From Treponema sp. (GTDB lineage Bacteria > Spirochaetota > Spirochaetia > Treponematales > Treponemataceae), in the NCBI GenBank assembly GCA_017619795.1, contig JAFZRP010000080.1:1-64000 (forward strand): 64,000 nucleotides of DNA, in the 5' to 3' direction. The translations under genes were made by a program, and so were the position numbers. The notes under the pieces are model-generated. The model did no database searches and was not told the DNA's origin. It saw nothing but the letters and a program-made list of their open reading frames with translations. Positions 7,706 to 17,000 of this stretch are shown piece after piece; within the stretch, counting starts at the first letter, position 1; the number at the start of each line of letters is the position of its first letter.

Positions 7706-8890
7706 ATGAGATTCAGTATCTGGGATTATTCGCAGGTTGAAATTACGAAATTCAATAAAAGTCATCCTGAATATGCGATAGATCCGACAGACATATTCAT
7801 ATTCACATGGTTTAAAGGCTTTGCAGGTAAGAAAGGTTCTACAGTTACAAACAAAAAAGACCAGAAAAAAATGTGGACTAAAGAAATAGACGGAGTTACT
7901 TATTATTACATAAGATATGAAGCTATAATAAATGATTTTCCTATATTGAGTTACAGCAATATTAAAAGCATACAGAGAAGGTTTGACAAATATGTAAAGG
8001 CAGGAATATTTGACAGAAAAGTAATATATGCTGGTAAAAAAGGAAATTTTTCATATTTTGCATTTACAGATTTATTCTGGTCATTCGAGTATGACAATAA
8101 TAACCCGGAACACAAAGAAAACTATAAGCAGACCAAACAGGCTGGTGAGGACAATTCTGTCCAGACCAAACAGGCTGGTGAGGACAATTCTGTCCAGACC
8201 AAACAGGCTGGTGAGGACAATTCTGTCCAGACCAAACAAGTTGGTGAGGACAATTCTGTCCAGACCCTATTAATAAATTCTACAACTAGTTTAAATAATT
8301 CTACTACTAATTCTTCTTACACAAAAGCAGAAGAAGTTTTTTACAAAAAAATAAATCAATTATTTGGTTATAACCCTTATTTTTCGCCAGATCCATTGCC
8401 TGAAATAATAAAATCTTTTGATGAATGTCAGCTTCCGTTACAAAAACTTGATAAATACCTGGAATGGATATATCAAAAACTTAAACCGAAATGCAAAGAT
8501 GCTGATAACTTCATAAATTATTTTTATAAATCTTTTACACAGATGTCATATATATCAAGATTCAAAAATTATGAAAAAGACAATATAAAAATAATCTGTC
8601 CGGTCTGTGGTACTGAATACAGTAACAAAGAATTAAACTGTCCGAATCCAGAATGTAATTTTCAGACTGCGTATGGAGATGATGAAGATGAAATTATTTA
8701 TCAAAAAGCACAGTATATACTTAAAAAAACTGATGAAAACAGATACAGGGAATATGAAAATGCAATAAATGAGCTGGACAAGAAAATACCGGTAAGTATT
8801 AGAATCACAAACAAAGAAAAAAATGAGGAATACATAAAAAAACAGAGGGAAATAGAATTTCAATACCTTAAAATAAGCAAAACAGCCTGA
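7706..8890 (+). CDS. Winged-helix replication-initiator-like protein with internal repeats
   Basis: A 394-residue protein. Residues about 1-125 look like a DnaD/replisome-organiser or RepA_N-type winged helix. The pattern is an IDPTDIFIFTWF helix, then PILSYSNIKSIQRRFDKYV as a recognition segment, then a wing (KKGNFSYFAF). Residues 142-187 are four tandem copies of an 11-residue unit (QTKQAGEDNSV) encoded by 33-bp DNA repeats. After a Ser/Thr/Asn linker there is a helical C-terminal domain, with a zinc ribbon CPVCG-x10-CPNPEC at about 298-315. In RepA_N plasmids the origin iterons lie within the initiator gene between its two domains, and this gene has that layout. It is followed by ssb. The replication role is well motivated but not proven by clear family signatures. 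Confidence 0.65.
   Translation: MRFSIWDYSQVEITKFNKSHPEYAIDPTDIFIFTWFKGFAGKKGSTVTNKKDQKKMWTKEIDGVTYYYIRYEAIINDFPILSYSNIKSIQRRFDKYVKAGIFDRKVIYAGKKGNFSYFAFTDLFWSFEYDNNNPEHKENYKQTKQAGEDNSVQTKQAGEDNSVQTKQAGEDNSVQTKQVGEDNSVQTLLINSTTSLNNSTTNSSYTKAEEVFYKKINQLFGYNPYFSPDPLPEIIKSFDECQLPLQKLDKYLEWIYQKLKPKCKDADNFINYFYKSFTQMSYISRFKNYEKDNIKIICPVCGTEYSNKELNCPNPECNFQTAYGDDEDEIIYQKAQYILKKTDENRYREYENAINELDKKIPVSIRITNKEKNEEYIKKQREIEFQYLKISKTA
8129..8266 (+). repeat. 33-bp tandem direct repeats, candidate replication iterons
   Basis: Four head-to-tail 33-bp units start at 8129, 8162, 8195 and 8228, then a 6-base partial copy (CAGACC). Units 1-3 are identical; unit 4 has two substitutions (AAG for CAG, then TTG for CTG). 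Each unit contains a short inverted repeat GGACA-ATTC-TGTCC. The units stay in frame within the initiator-like gene. Their perfect identity contrasts with the diverged flanks, suggesting DNA-level selection or recent expansion. Confidence 0.9.
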
Positions 8891-8936
8891 TTTAAAAAAT
8901 CAGTTTGTATAAAAACAATGTCATAGGAGGCAAAAA

Positions 8937-9365
8937 ATGACAGATTTAAATGCAGTTCTGCTCGGCGGAAGAATTACAAAAGATGCAGTTCTTGAAAAAA
9001 CAAAAGAAGATGTAAGCATGGTAAAAATTTCCATGGCAGTAAACAGAAGTGTAAAGAAAAAAGATTCTGAAGAATGGGAAGATAAAACTTGTTTTGTTGA
9101 CCTAGCACCAATTTACGGTAAATATGCGGAATCAATGGTTAAGTACCTTACCAAAGGAACTTATATTACAGTAAAAGCAATACTTGATATGGATTCCTGG
9201 ACAGATACTGAAGGTAAGAAACATCAGCAGCTTAAAGTAGTACCTGAAAACGGAAGTATTAATCCATGGATAGGATACAAGAAAAAAAATGAAGGTGAAT
9301 CAGCAGAAGATGTAAAGGAAGAAACAACAATAACTTCTGAACCTTCTGAAGGCTCAATTTTCTAA
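8937..9365 (+). CDS. ssb: Single-stranded DNA-binding protein (first of two)
   Basis: A 142-residue OB-fold SSB. It begins MTDLNAVLLGGRITKDAVL and has the usual beta-strand pattern through VKISMAVNRSVKKKDSEEW, CFVDLAPIYGKYAE and KGTYITVKAILDMDSW. The tail is acidic and ends SEPSEGSIF, close to the canonical acidic-Pro-Phe tip that recruits replication and repair partners, though the Pro is missing. AGGAGG lies seven bases before the ATG. It directly follows the initiator-like gene, consistent with a replication module. A second, different SSB is encoded at 33289-33678 on the other strand. Confidence 0.9.
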   Translation: MTDLNAVLLGGRITKDAVLEKTKEDVSMVKISMAVNRSVKKKDSEEWEDKTCFVDLAPIYGKYAESMVKYLTKGTYITVKAILDMDSWTDTEGKKHQQLKVVPENGSINPWIGYKKKNEGESAEDVKEETTITSEPSEGSIF

Positions 9366-9383
9366 GAAATTGAAGGGAAAAGA

Positions 9384-9632
9384 ATGAAAGGATTCAACGA
9401 AATGACTGTTGCAATAAAACTTAAATCCAATGAATTTCAGTTTATATGCGAAACAATGAACAGAATAAAGAAATGCAATGAAGACAACATAGACCTACTA
9501 AAACTTGAAATAGGAGAACAGATTGCCTTATACGAAGTTTTAAAGAAAATTGCAGATTCTGGAAGAAGAAAAGCTGAAAAGCTTGAATCAATTGGAAGTG
9601 AGTTCAAGAACAGTATGGATTTTTCAAAATAA
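9384..9632 (+). CDS. Small helical protein, unknown
   Basis: An 82-residue protein, probably entirely alpha-helical and possibly a short coiled coil (repeating Ile/Leu with Lys/Glu from about residue 20 to 70). No family recognised. The ATG at 9384 follows GAAGGGAAAAG. An internal Met at codon 7 (9402) is an alternative start but has a poorer ribosome site. It sits 18 bases after ssb and ahead of the two paralogous genes at 9653 and 10100, in the same orientation. Confidence 0.6.
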   Translation: MKGFNEMTVAIKLKSNEFQFICETMNRIKKCNEDNIDLLKLEIGEQIALYEVLKKIADSGRRKAEKLESIGSEFKNSMDFSK

Positions 9633-9652
9633 AAAAGAATAAGGAATTAATT

Positions 9653-10036
9653 ATGAATACTATAAATTCAATTAAGACAAATGATAATTCGCAGTCCTGT
9701 TCAAGGGCAAAACAGTTTATAGGTGTACCGATTGTTGATAAGGAAAACAAACTTCTCAACGGACAGTACAAATTTAAATTTGAAAATGAAGAAGAAGAAA
9801 CTATCTGCAGATTCGTTAATGGTCTTCTTGACGGAAATATCTATGACAAAGATAAAAAAATAATTGAAAGAAGACCAGCACTTGAATACAGTTTCGGAGG
9901 AACGGAATATTGGACAGCCGGAAGCCCGGACGGTTTTCCTGCTGTATCACAGAATTTCGGTTATTATGAAGAAGACTGGGAAAATGGAACTATTCAGGAA
10001 ATTCGCACAGAATATGAGCTGGTAGATACAGAATAG
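9653..10036 (+). CDS. NG-repeat (MORN/YwqK-like) small protein
   Basis: A 127-residue protein related to the product of 10100-10435. Both have a short N-terminus, an LLNGQYKFKF or PLNGIRIYADDF strand, a CRFVNGLLDGN or LRFRNGFLDGD turn, then EYW and a W-E-NG motif near the C-terminus. The repeated N-G turns are reminiscent of MORN or YwqK-type beta-hairpin repeats common in bacterial and viral proteins. No catalytic residues are evident. The leader is AATAAGGAATTAATTATG. The family seems to have expanded here, with a third, decayed copy near 7146. Confidence 0.6.
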   Translation: MNTINSIKTNDNSQSCSRAKQFIGVPIVDKENKLLNGQYKFKFENEEEETICRFVNGLLDGNIYDKDKKIIERRPALEYSFGGTEYWTAGSPDGFPAVSQNFGYYEEDWENGTIQEIRTEYELVDTE

Positions 10037-10044
10037 TAATTCTT

Positions 10045-10077
10045 GAAGGGCTGTTCTTTTATAAAGAGCAGTCCTTC
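10045..10077 (+). other. 15-bp hairpin between paralogous genes
   Basis: Bases 10045-10059 pair with 10063-10077 along 15 positions (two G-T wobbles) around a three-base loop. It begins eight bases after the stop of the 9653 gene and ends 22 bases before the next ATG. There is no T run, so it may be an mRNA stability or processing stem rather than a terminator. Confidence 0.55.
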
Positions 10078-10099
10078 AATGAATAAATCTGGAGAATTT

Positions 10100-10435
10100 A
10101 TGAGTGATTCAAAATCAAAATTCATACATATTAATAATACTGATATAAAACAGTTAGATGATGACGGTAAACCGTTAAATGGAATAAGGATATATGCAGA
10201 TGATTTTGATAATGGTATGAAAACTATACTGAGATTTCGCAATGGTTTTTTAGATGGCGATTTGTTTAATAATTCTGGAGAATTAGTTTTACAGAAACCT
10301 GCTGTGGAATCTGAAGGTCATCAGGAATACTGGAGGAAAAACAAGCTGCACAGAGACAACGGAGAACCTGCAGTTTATTCTGAAGGATTTAAAGAAAAGG
10401 AATGGTGGGAAAACGGAGTAAGAATAATAAAATGA
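10100..10435 (+). CDS. NG-repeat (MORN/YwqK-like) small protein, paralogue of 9653
   Basis: A 111-residue protein. I place the start at 10100 rather than at upstream ATGs (10043, 10079) because GGAGA precedes it at the right distance, and because 10043 would put the strong 10045-10077 hairpin inside the coding region. It shares strand and turn motifs with the 9653 product. Its C-terminal half contains EYWRKNKLHRDNGEPAVYSE, a motif seen in many uncharacterised phage and bacterial proteins that carry repeated WxNG/LHRDNGPAV elements. The stop overlaps the helicase start (ATGA). Function unknown. Confidence 0.65.
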   Translation: MSDSKSKFIHINNTDIKQLDDDGKPLNGIRIYADDFDNGMKTILRFRNGFLDGDLFNNSGELVLQKPAVESEGHQEYWRKNKLHRDNGEPAVYSEGFKEKEWWENGVRIIK

Positions 10436-11766
10436 AACAGTTAAGAGATTTTCAGGACAAAGTTGTAAAAAATTGTATTAATTCAGAGAAAGATATTTTG
10501 ATTTCAGCTCCAACAGGTTGTGGCAAAACTTATATTGCTGAAATGATTATGTTTGAGTTGTCAAAAATGAATGATTTTAATTATATTTTTATTGTTCCAC
10601 GAATCATTCTTATTCAACAGTTCTTGGATGAATTAACAGTTTTTAAAGATTCTGATTTTGATATTATCCAGGCAGAAAATACTAAACTTACAGGCAAACG
10701 ATTTATTATTGCTTCAAAAGACAGTCTTGATAAATATACAAATAATCTGCCAGAGAACATAATCATGTTCATTGATGAAGTACACGAAGGTCTTAAACAA
10801 AGTTTTGAACTTGTGCAAAAGATAAAGCCTGTTAGAGTTTTTGGTCTTACAGCAACACCTGAACGAAGTGACGGATTATCTTTTATAAAAGGCATAGACC
10901 TTGATAATGAAGAAAAACTTCACAAGTATGCTTTGTTTGATAAATATATTGACTCAATTAGTATAATGGAAGCTCAGAATCTTGGGTATCTTTGTAATTT
11001 GAAATATGTAAGCCGTAATGACCTTGAAACTCTTGATATTAAAAGCAAAGGTGTTAATGAATTTACAGAAGAAGAAATAACAGATTTGTTTGATAAGTAT
11101 AATATATGGGGTGATCTTGTTAAAACATATAAACGTTATGGGAAAAATAGGGACGGAACATTTAAGCCAGCTATTGGCTTTACTAATACTGTAAAAATGG
11201 CTGAAAGAGTAGCTGATATTTTTAATAATGCCGGATTTATTTTCAAGGTAATTACAGGAAATACGCCAATCAATGAAAGGTTTAGTCTTATCGAAGATTT
11301 GAAAACTGGAAAAATAAATGGACTTGTAAATGCTGATCTTTTGACCTACGGCTTTAATTGTCCGGAAGTTTCATACATATTTTCATGTCGGCACATTAAG
11401 AGCCGCTCTCTTTGGGTACAGATGATTGGAAGAGGATTAAGACCCGGAAAACCAGATTTATTTTTTATTGACCATGCTGACTCAATTTCAGAATTCTCAA
11501 ACGCTTATTATGATATTCCTTTTGAAGCCAATAATTTCAACTGGAATATAAACGGTATGACTTCTGTTTACAAGAAAAAAATCACAAATGAGAGAAAAGA
11601 AACAGCAAAAATAAGAAGGGAGCTTTACAAATATGTTTTCAACGAGGAAGAAAAACTAGTCCTGATAAATCAGGAAAACAGAAACAAGTTAATGCTTGAT
11701 ATTATAAAAAAATTAAAAAATGAAAACATAAATTTAAGAAAAGTTCTAGCGGCACAATATGAATAA
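10432..11766 (+). CDS. SF2 DEAD/DEAH-type helicase
   Basis: A 444-residue superfamily 2 nucleic-acid-dependent ATPase. Motif I is SAPTGCGKT (25-33). Motif II is IDEVH (about 108-112). Motif III is GLTATPER (about 133-140). Motif VI is QMIGRGLRPGKPD (about 332-344). The start at 10432 is chosen because it overlaps the previous stop (ATGA) and because MKQLRDFQDK resembles the Q-motif opening of this group. The architecture is a compact two-RecA core like that of phage UvsW or restriction-type helicases, with no extra nuclease domain. Its end overlaps the following gene by eight bases. A role in element replication, branch processing or defence is plausible. Confidence 0.88.
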   Translation: MKQLRDFQDKVVKNCINSEKDILISAPTGCGKTYIAEMIMFELSKMNDFNYIFIVPRIILIQQFLDELTVFKDSDFDIIQAENTKLTGKRFIIASKDSLDKYTNNLPENIIMFIDEVHEGLKQSFELVQKIKPVRVFGLTATPERSDGLSFIKGIDLDNEEKLHKYALFDKYIDSISIMEAQNLGYLCNLKYVSRNDLETLDIKSKGVNEFTEEEITDLFDKYNIWGDLVKTYKRYGKNRDGTFKPAIGFTNTVKMAERVADIFNNAGFIFKVITGNTPINERFSLIEDLKTGKINGLVNADLLTYGFNCPEVSYIFSCRHIKSRSLWVQMIGRGLRPGKPDLFFIDHADSISEFSNAYYDIPFEANNFNWNINGMTSVYKKKITNERKETAKIRRELYKYVFNEEEKLVLINQENRNKLMLDIIKKLKNENINLRKVLAAQYE

Positions 11767-13882
11767 GAAAGATTATACAAACCTTATTGGAAAAACATTT
11801 GGTTCTCTTACAGTTGTTGGAATAAATGGCAATAAAGCTATTTGCGAGTGTACCTGTGGCAATAAAAAAGAAACATTAGCAAAACGGTTCATTAACGGTT
11901 CGTATGGTAAAACTAGTACTTGTGGTGAATGTTATAACGGTATTAAATACAAAGAATATATTGGAAAAATATATGGCTCACTTAAAGTAATTGAAATAAA
12001 TGGCAATAAAGCCATTTGTGAATGTACATGTGGCAATAAAAAAGAATTACCAATTACAGGATTAGAAAAAGGTTTGTATGTAACTTGCAATGAATGTTAT
12101 AAAGGCATGCCTTATTCAAATTTTATTGGAGAAAAACACGGTAATTTAATATGTATAGATTACAAAAAATCCAAAACAGTTACATTATTACAATGCAAAT
12201 GTTTGTTATGTGGTACAATAAAAGAAATACCGTTCTCAACATTTCATAATGGAAAAATCTCAACCTGCGGTGAATGTTATAACGGTATTAAATACAAAGA
12301 TTATATTGGGAAAACATTTGGTTCACTTACAGTTATTGAAGTGAACGGAGCTAATGCTGTTTGCGAGTGTACCTGTGGTAATAAAAAGGAATTCCATATT
12401 TCAAGTTTGGAAAATCTTAAAACCTGCGGTAAATGTTATAACGGTATTAAATACAAAGATTATATTGGGAAAACATTTGGTTCTCTTACAGTTATTGAAG
12501 TGAACGGAGGTAAAGCTGTTTGTGAGTGTACATGTGGTAATAAAAAAGAATTAAAAATTTCAAATTTAGTATTTTCTAAAAATTGTGGAAAGCAGCATAA
12601 TACTATATTGAATAAAAAATATATTGGGAAAACATTTGGTTCTCTTACAGTTATTGAAGTGAACGGAGCTAATGCTGTTTGCGAATGTACATGCGGCAAT
12701 ATAAAAGAAATTCCAATTATAAGATTATTAAGTGGCTCGTATGTAACCTGTGGTAAATGTTATAAAGGTAAATCATATTTGAGTTTTATTGGAGAAAAAC
12801 ACGGTAATCTAATATGTAAATATGTTTTTACCAAAAATAAACGTTACATAGTACAATGTGAATGTTCTTTTTGTGGTTCAATAAATGAAATGTCTTTTTC
12901 GGAATTTAATACAGGAAAAAGAACACTTTGTACTAAGTGTAATAATGGTATTAAATACAAAGATTATATTGGGAAAACATACGGCTTCCTTACTGTTATT
13001 GAAGTGAACAGAGCAAAAGCTGTTTGTGAGTGTACATGTGGCAATAAAATAGAATGTCTAATTTCAACTTTGAATAAGCGTAAAACTTGCGGCGAATGTT
13101 ATAAAGGCAAGTCATATTCAAGTTTTATTGGTAAAACCTTTGGCACACTTACAATAAAAAATATTCTATCATCAACAGAATCCAATTATAAAAAATCTAA
13201 GTACAAAATGTACAAAATAGCAGAATGTGAATGTACCAACTGTGGAGAAAAAAATTTTAAACCATTTTATTATTTTGGAAATAATAGAAAAACATGTTGC
13301 GATTTTTGCTATCAAAACAGTACAGTTATTAAAAATTCTTACCCAGATAATATTCTAAATAATTATATAGGAAAAAGATATGGACATCTTACAATCATTG
13401 GAATAAAAAAAGGTGGAAAAGGTGGTGTTATTGCAAGGTGTGTATGTGATTGTGGCAATGAATGCGAAAGAAGATTAACTTATTTAATTGAAACAAAAAG
13501 AGATAACTTTTGTAATGACTGTTTTAATGGTAAATCGTATAAGGATTATATTGGTAAGGTTTATGGTTATCTTACTATTAAAGAAATAATTACAAAAAAA
13601 CATAAAAAACAAGCTGTTTGCAAATGTAAATGTGGTAATAAGACTACCGTTCAGATGAATTACCTTTTTAATGGAAATACAGTTTCTTGTGGTTGTTTTG
13701 GTCATAAAACTACTTATCTTAAAAATATCAAATTTGGACATTTAAGAATTATGAAAAAGTCCAAAAATACTGAAGGTGGACTTTATTATATCTGTAAATG
13801 TGATTGTGGAAACGAAATTGAAGTTCTGGAATCAGATTTGTTTACAGAAAAAGTTACCAGCTGCGAGGAATGTATGAATTAA
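11759..13882 (+). CDS. Twelve-repeat Cys-rich (zinc-knuckle) protein
   Basis: A 707-residue protein made almost entirely of about 12 tandem repeats of 48-80 residues. A typical unit is IGKTFGSLTVIEVNG, then CECTCGNKKE, about 15 residues, then TCGECYNGIKYKDY. Each unit has a CxC-x2-C knuckle and a distal CxxC, suggesting one zinc site per repeat. Single copies of this GxxFGxLTV...CxCxCGN...CGC pattern occur in phage proteins, often near homing endonucleases or as DNA-binding modules; a 12-fold array in one chain is unusual. Units 4-6 are almost identical at the DNA level with a 159-bp period. The start overlaps the helicase stop, so it is likely a helicase partner. Confidence 0.8.
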   Translation: MNKKDYTNLIGKTFGSLTVVGINGNKAICECTCGNKKETLAKRFINGSYGKTSTCGECYNGIKYKEYIGKIYGSLKVIEINGNKAICECTCGNKKELPITGLEKGLYVTCNECYKGMPYSNFIGEKHGNLICIDYKKSKTVTLLQCKCLLCGTIKEIPFSTFHNGKISTCGECYNGIKYKDYIGKTFGSLTVIEVNGANAVCECTCGNKKEFHISSLENLKTCGKCYNGIKYKDYIGKTFGSLTVIEVNGGKAVCECTCGNKKELKISNLVFSKNCGKQHNTILNKKYIGKTFGSLTVIEVNGANAVCECTCGNIKEIPIIRLLSGSYVTCGKCYKGKSYLSFIGEKHGNLICKYVFTKNKRYIVQCECSFCGSINEMSFSEFNTGKRTLCTKCNNGIKYKDYIGKTYGFLTVIEVNRAKAVCECTCGNKIECLISTLNKRKTCGECYKGKSYSSFIGKTFGTLTIKNILSSTESNYKKSKYKMYKIAECECTNCGEKNFKPFYYFGNNRKTCCDFCYQNSTVIKNSYPDNILNNYIGKRYGHLTIIGIKKGGKGGVIARCVCDCGNECERRLTYLIETKRDNFCNDCFNGKSYKDYIGKVYGYLTIKEIITKKHKKQAVCKCKCGNKTTVQMNYLFNGNTVSCGCFGHKTTYLKNIKFGHLRIMKKSKNTEGGLYYICKCDCGNEIEVLESDLFTEKVTSCEECMN
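12301..12780 (+). repeat. 159-bp near-identical tandem coding repeats
   Basis: Units starting near 12301, 12460 and 12619 share almost identical first 80 bases, with an exact 159-bp (53-codon) period. The adjoining units are more diverged. This points to recent tandem duplication within the Cys-rich repeat gene. Confidence 0.8.
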
Positions 13883-13990
13883 TATGAAAAAAAGCGTATT
13901 TACTTTCAAAGAAAATGAGCAGTGACTTTTCAATACAACTGCTTTTAATGACATTATTACTGGTATAAATTAAAAACGATTGTTAAATAG

Positions 13991-14020
13991 ATAAAGAGAG
14001 GTTTTGTGACCTCTCTTTAT
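13991..14020. terminator. Bidirectional terminator between convergent clusters
   Basis: ATAAAGAGAGGT (13991-14002) and ACCTCTCTTTAT (14009-14020) form a perfect 12-bp stem with a six-base loop. It lies between the plus-strand cluster ending at 13882 and the minus-strand cluster ending at 14025, so it can serve both. The short gap before it (13883-13990) has only a 13-codon ORF. Confidence 0.85.
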
Positions 14021-14024
14021 AATT

Positions 14025-17000
14025 TTACATCGAAAGTCCTACATAGTTCCTGTCTTTTTTGACTTGTTTATTTTTTTCCTTTGTAACATTTCTATTAATT
14101 TTCATGATGTGTTTCTCAAGGTCTTTCAAAGGTAATTTTGTAACGGCCTTAGTTTTTTCATTATAAAGGACAGCCTGGTTCTCAAAAAGATTTTGTGAAA
14201 CCTTAGCAATTTTCCATTCATCTTTAGGAGTTTTGATTTTGACACCGGTTACAGGATTACGCAGGGTAAATGAAATAGGAATAGAATCACCGACTCTGAT
14301 TCCAGTTTTACCGATTTCTTCACCGTTTTTAAGAAATACTTCCTGAGCATTAAGGTTAAAAAGATGCTTATCCTTATCATTAAGTACAATATCAAGATTC
14401 TTTGGAAGTTCATCCAAAGGTTCTTTTTCCCTCATTTTTGAATTATTTTCAAATTTTTCCAGTAAAACCCTGTCATAAGCACCTTTACCATATTTATTAT
14501 CGTAATCTTTCCTAGCTCTATTCCATTTTTCCCTATCATGAGGAGGCATATCATTGACAAGCCTTCCGGCAATAGATAAAGCTTCCTGCTGATTATGAGC
14601 ATAATGGCGACACAGTACCTCAAAGTTATGAAAAAAATTATCAGAATTATTCATTTTGGTTGAATCACTGTCAATACACATTCGTTCCTTGTAATCCTGA
14701 ATATTTTTTTCCCAGTGCCAAGAATCAACTTCTACAGTGTTTTTCCGATTTTCATAATCTTGAACTGCATTAATAATACCCTGGTATCTTTGTTCAGATA
14801 TTTCTATTTCTTTATTATTACCTTTTTCATCAGTAACAGAAAGAATAACCTTATTATTGGAAAAGTTTTTTTCATCCTGAATGAATTTCTTAAAAACAGC
14901 ATTTTCGATAATAGTTGTTTCTCCTTTTTTAGGAGTATCTTTCATACCGAATCGGGGAACCTTCTGGTTTACGACATAAGCTGTATCACGTCCAAAGCCG
15001 TCCTTATTAACTAAATTTACAGGACCCGAAGGGGAAGAATTGTGCGACATTGAATCATTGGCAGAAATATCTTTTTCAGCTGACTGTGGATTCTGTACAG
15101 CATTAAGTTTATTCTGCAGTATTTCATTCTGTTTATTTGATTCTTTGAGCATCTGAGACATCTGTTCCATCTGCTGCTGAAAAGCTTGCTTCATTTCATC
15201 GACGATTGATTTTTTTAAATTCTCCATATCCTTCTGATGAGCTTCATTCATGGTTTTTATAGTTTCTTCAAGTTCCCTGATTCTTTTCAAAGCATCCGGC
15301 AGATTTTCTGGTTCTGGAGGCTGCTGAATACTATCTGTACTTATATTTATTTCAGGCTTTTCAGTTACAGAATCAACAGGATTTTCAGAAAGTCCATCTA
15401 TCCTATCAGTTTCAGGATTTAAATCTGAGGAAATATCTTGGGAAACACTTTCATCATCAATATTTTCCTCTAAAGATTCATCTTCATCAGGATAACCTGG
15501 CAGAGGATTATCAAGAGAGGAAATATCATCTTTAATTGCAGCTTCACTCATTCCATCGTTTGACTGCATCTGTTCAATAAAATCATCAATATTCTTTTCT
15601 CTAGCAGGTATAATTGTTTCATCAGCTGCAACACTTAAGGTATCTTTATCATGAGTTATTTCTTCAGGTTCAGTATTTACAATAACAGGCTGTTCACTGA
15701 GTTCCGTTTCAGATGAATTTGCCTGTAAATCATGTTCTTCCATTGACTTATTTTGTTCTTCAAGTTTTTTATACGCCTCAGAAATTTCCTGATTGTAAGT
15801 CTGCCATTCTTCCTTACGTGCTGGACTCATATTACTGTTATCAAGCAGCCCCCGGATAAAGTCCTTGTCTGGTTCTGTGTTTTCACCAAAAGAATCGGCA
15901 TAATGATTATAGAAATAATCACTGTGAGCAAAGAGCCATTCATCTTTTGATAAATTAGAATTTTCCCCGGAAGGTGATTTTAGATATTCAGAAAGAAGTT
16001 CTGAATCTTTAGTATATTTATATTTATTTTCAGTAACATTAATAACTTCATTTTTCAAAGCCTCATCATAAGCTTCACTGAAGAATTCAACTTCCTTAAC
16101 CAAATCACCAGGACTTTTTCTATCAAAAAAGTTAATTGAATCCATATATGACTTAAGCCCGTCAGGATCGAACTCAATAATAACATCATTATATTCATTG
16201 AGTTTTTTCATGATACCATCTCTGTTTATATCGCTTGCTAAATATTGTGTTACATCATTAGAAAACAGGGTTTCATAAGATGAAGGTTGACCAGTAACTT
16301 CTTCTGAAATGCTTCTGTGATACAGATAATCCAGCATGCCGGAAGCAATTTTTTTTGAAGAGCCAGTAAAACCTACTAATTCTTCCATAAATTGAGAAGC
16401 CTTAATTTTTTTCATTGCTTCAGTTTTTTTTTCAATACTTTCGTTTGTGTTTTCCATAGATTTATCCTCCTTAATTTCAACACTATTTATTTTCATATTT
16501 TCTTCAAATATTTTTCTGTCAACTTCAGCCTTATACTTTTCAGAATCTTCCATAAGAATGTCATCTACCTTAAGATTTTGGAAAATATTTCCGTTTTTAT
16601 AAGCTGAAAATTCATGAGAACCGTCTGGTTTTTCATGATAAATTTCCTTGACCATACCGCTTAATTGGGCAAATCTTTCACATAAAAGAAACTGTTCATC
16701 TGTACGAGGAAGCATAATAATATTTTCAGAACCGTAAATTCTGCCCAGGTTTTTTAGTTTTTCACTAAGAAATGATTCTTTCTTAAATTCATTGCAGTTT
16801 ATGTATTCAAGAGATGTAATTATTCCGTTTCCTGTCATTAAAAAAGATGGAGTCCAGTCTTTTACATTCCATAAATCATTGGAATCACACTGTCTGGCAT
16901 ATTCAGAAAGTTCCATGAGAGATTTTTTTGAAATGCTGTAATCATTGCCGGTAAAGGTTGCCCTTTTGCCATGTTTCGTAAGTTCCAAGCTGTAATTATT

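Noticed and set aside
8129-8266. CRISPR-like array
   Set aside because: The 33-bp repeats are directly adjacent, with no unique spacers, and they encode part of a protein; no cas gene is nearby.
8028-8273. An 81-codon open frame overlapping the 33-bp repeats
   Set aside because: It is open only because the repeat length is a multiple of three and it repeats SRPNRLVRTIL. It has no ribosome site and lies inside the initiator-like gene.
10043-10099. Upstream starts for the 10100 gene
   Set aside because: They would place the strong 10045-10077 hairpin inside the coding region and lack a ribosome site, whereas GGAGA precedes 10100.
13904-13945. A 13-codon ORF (MKKSVFTFKENEQ) before the convergent terminator
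   Set aside because: It is too short and unsupported by a ribosome site or similarity.
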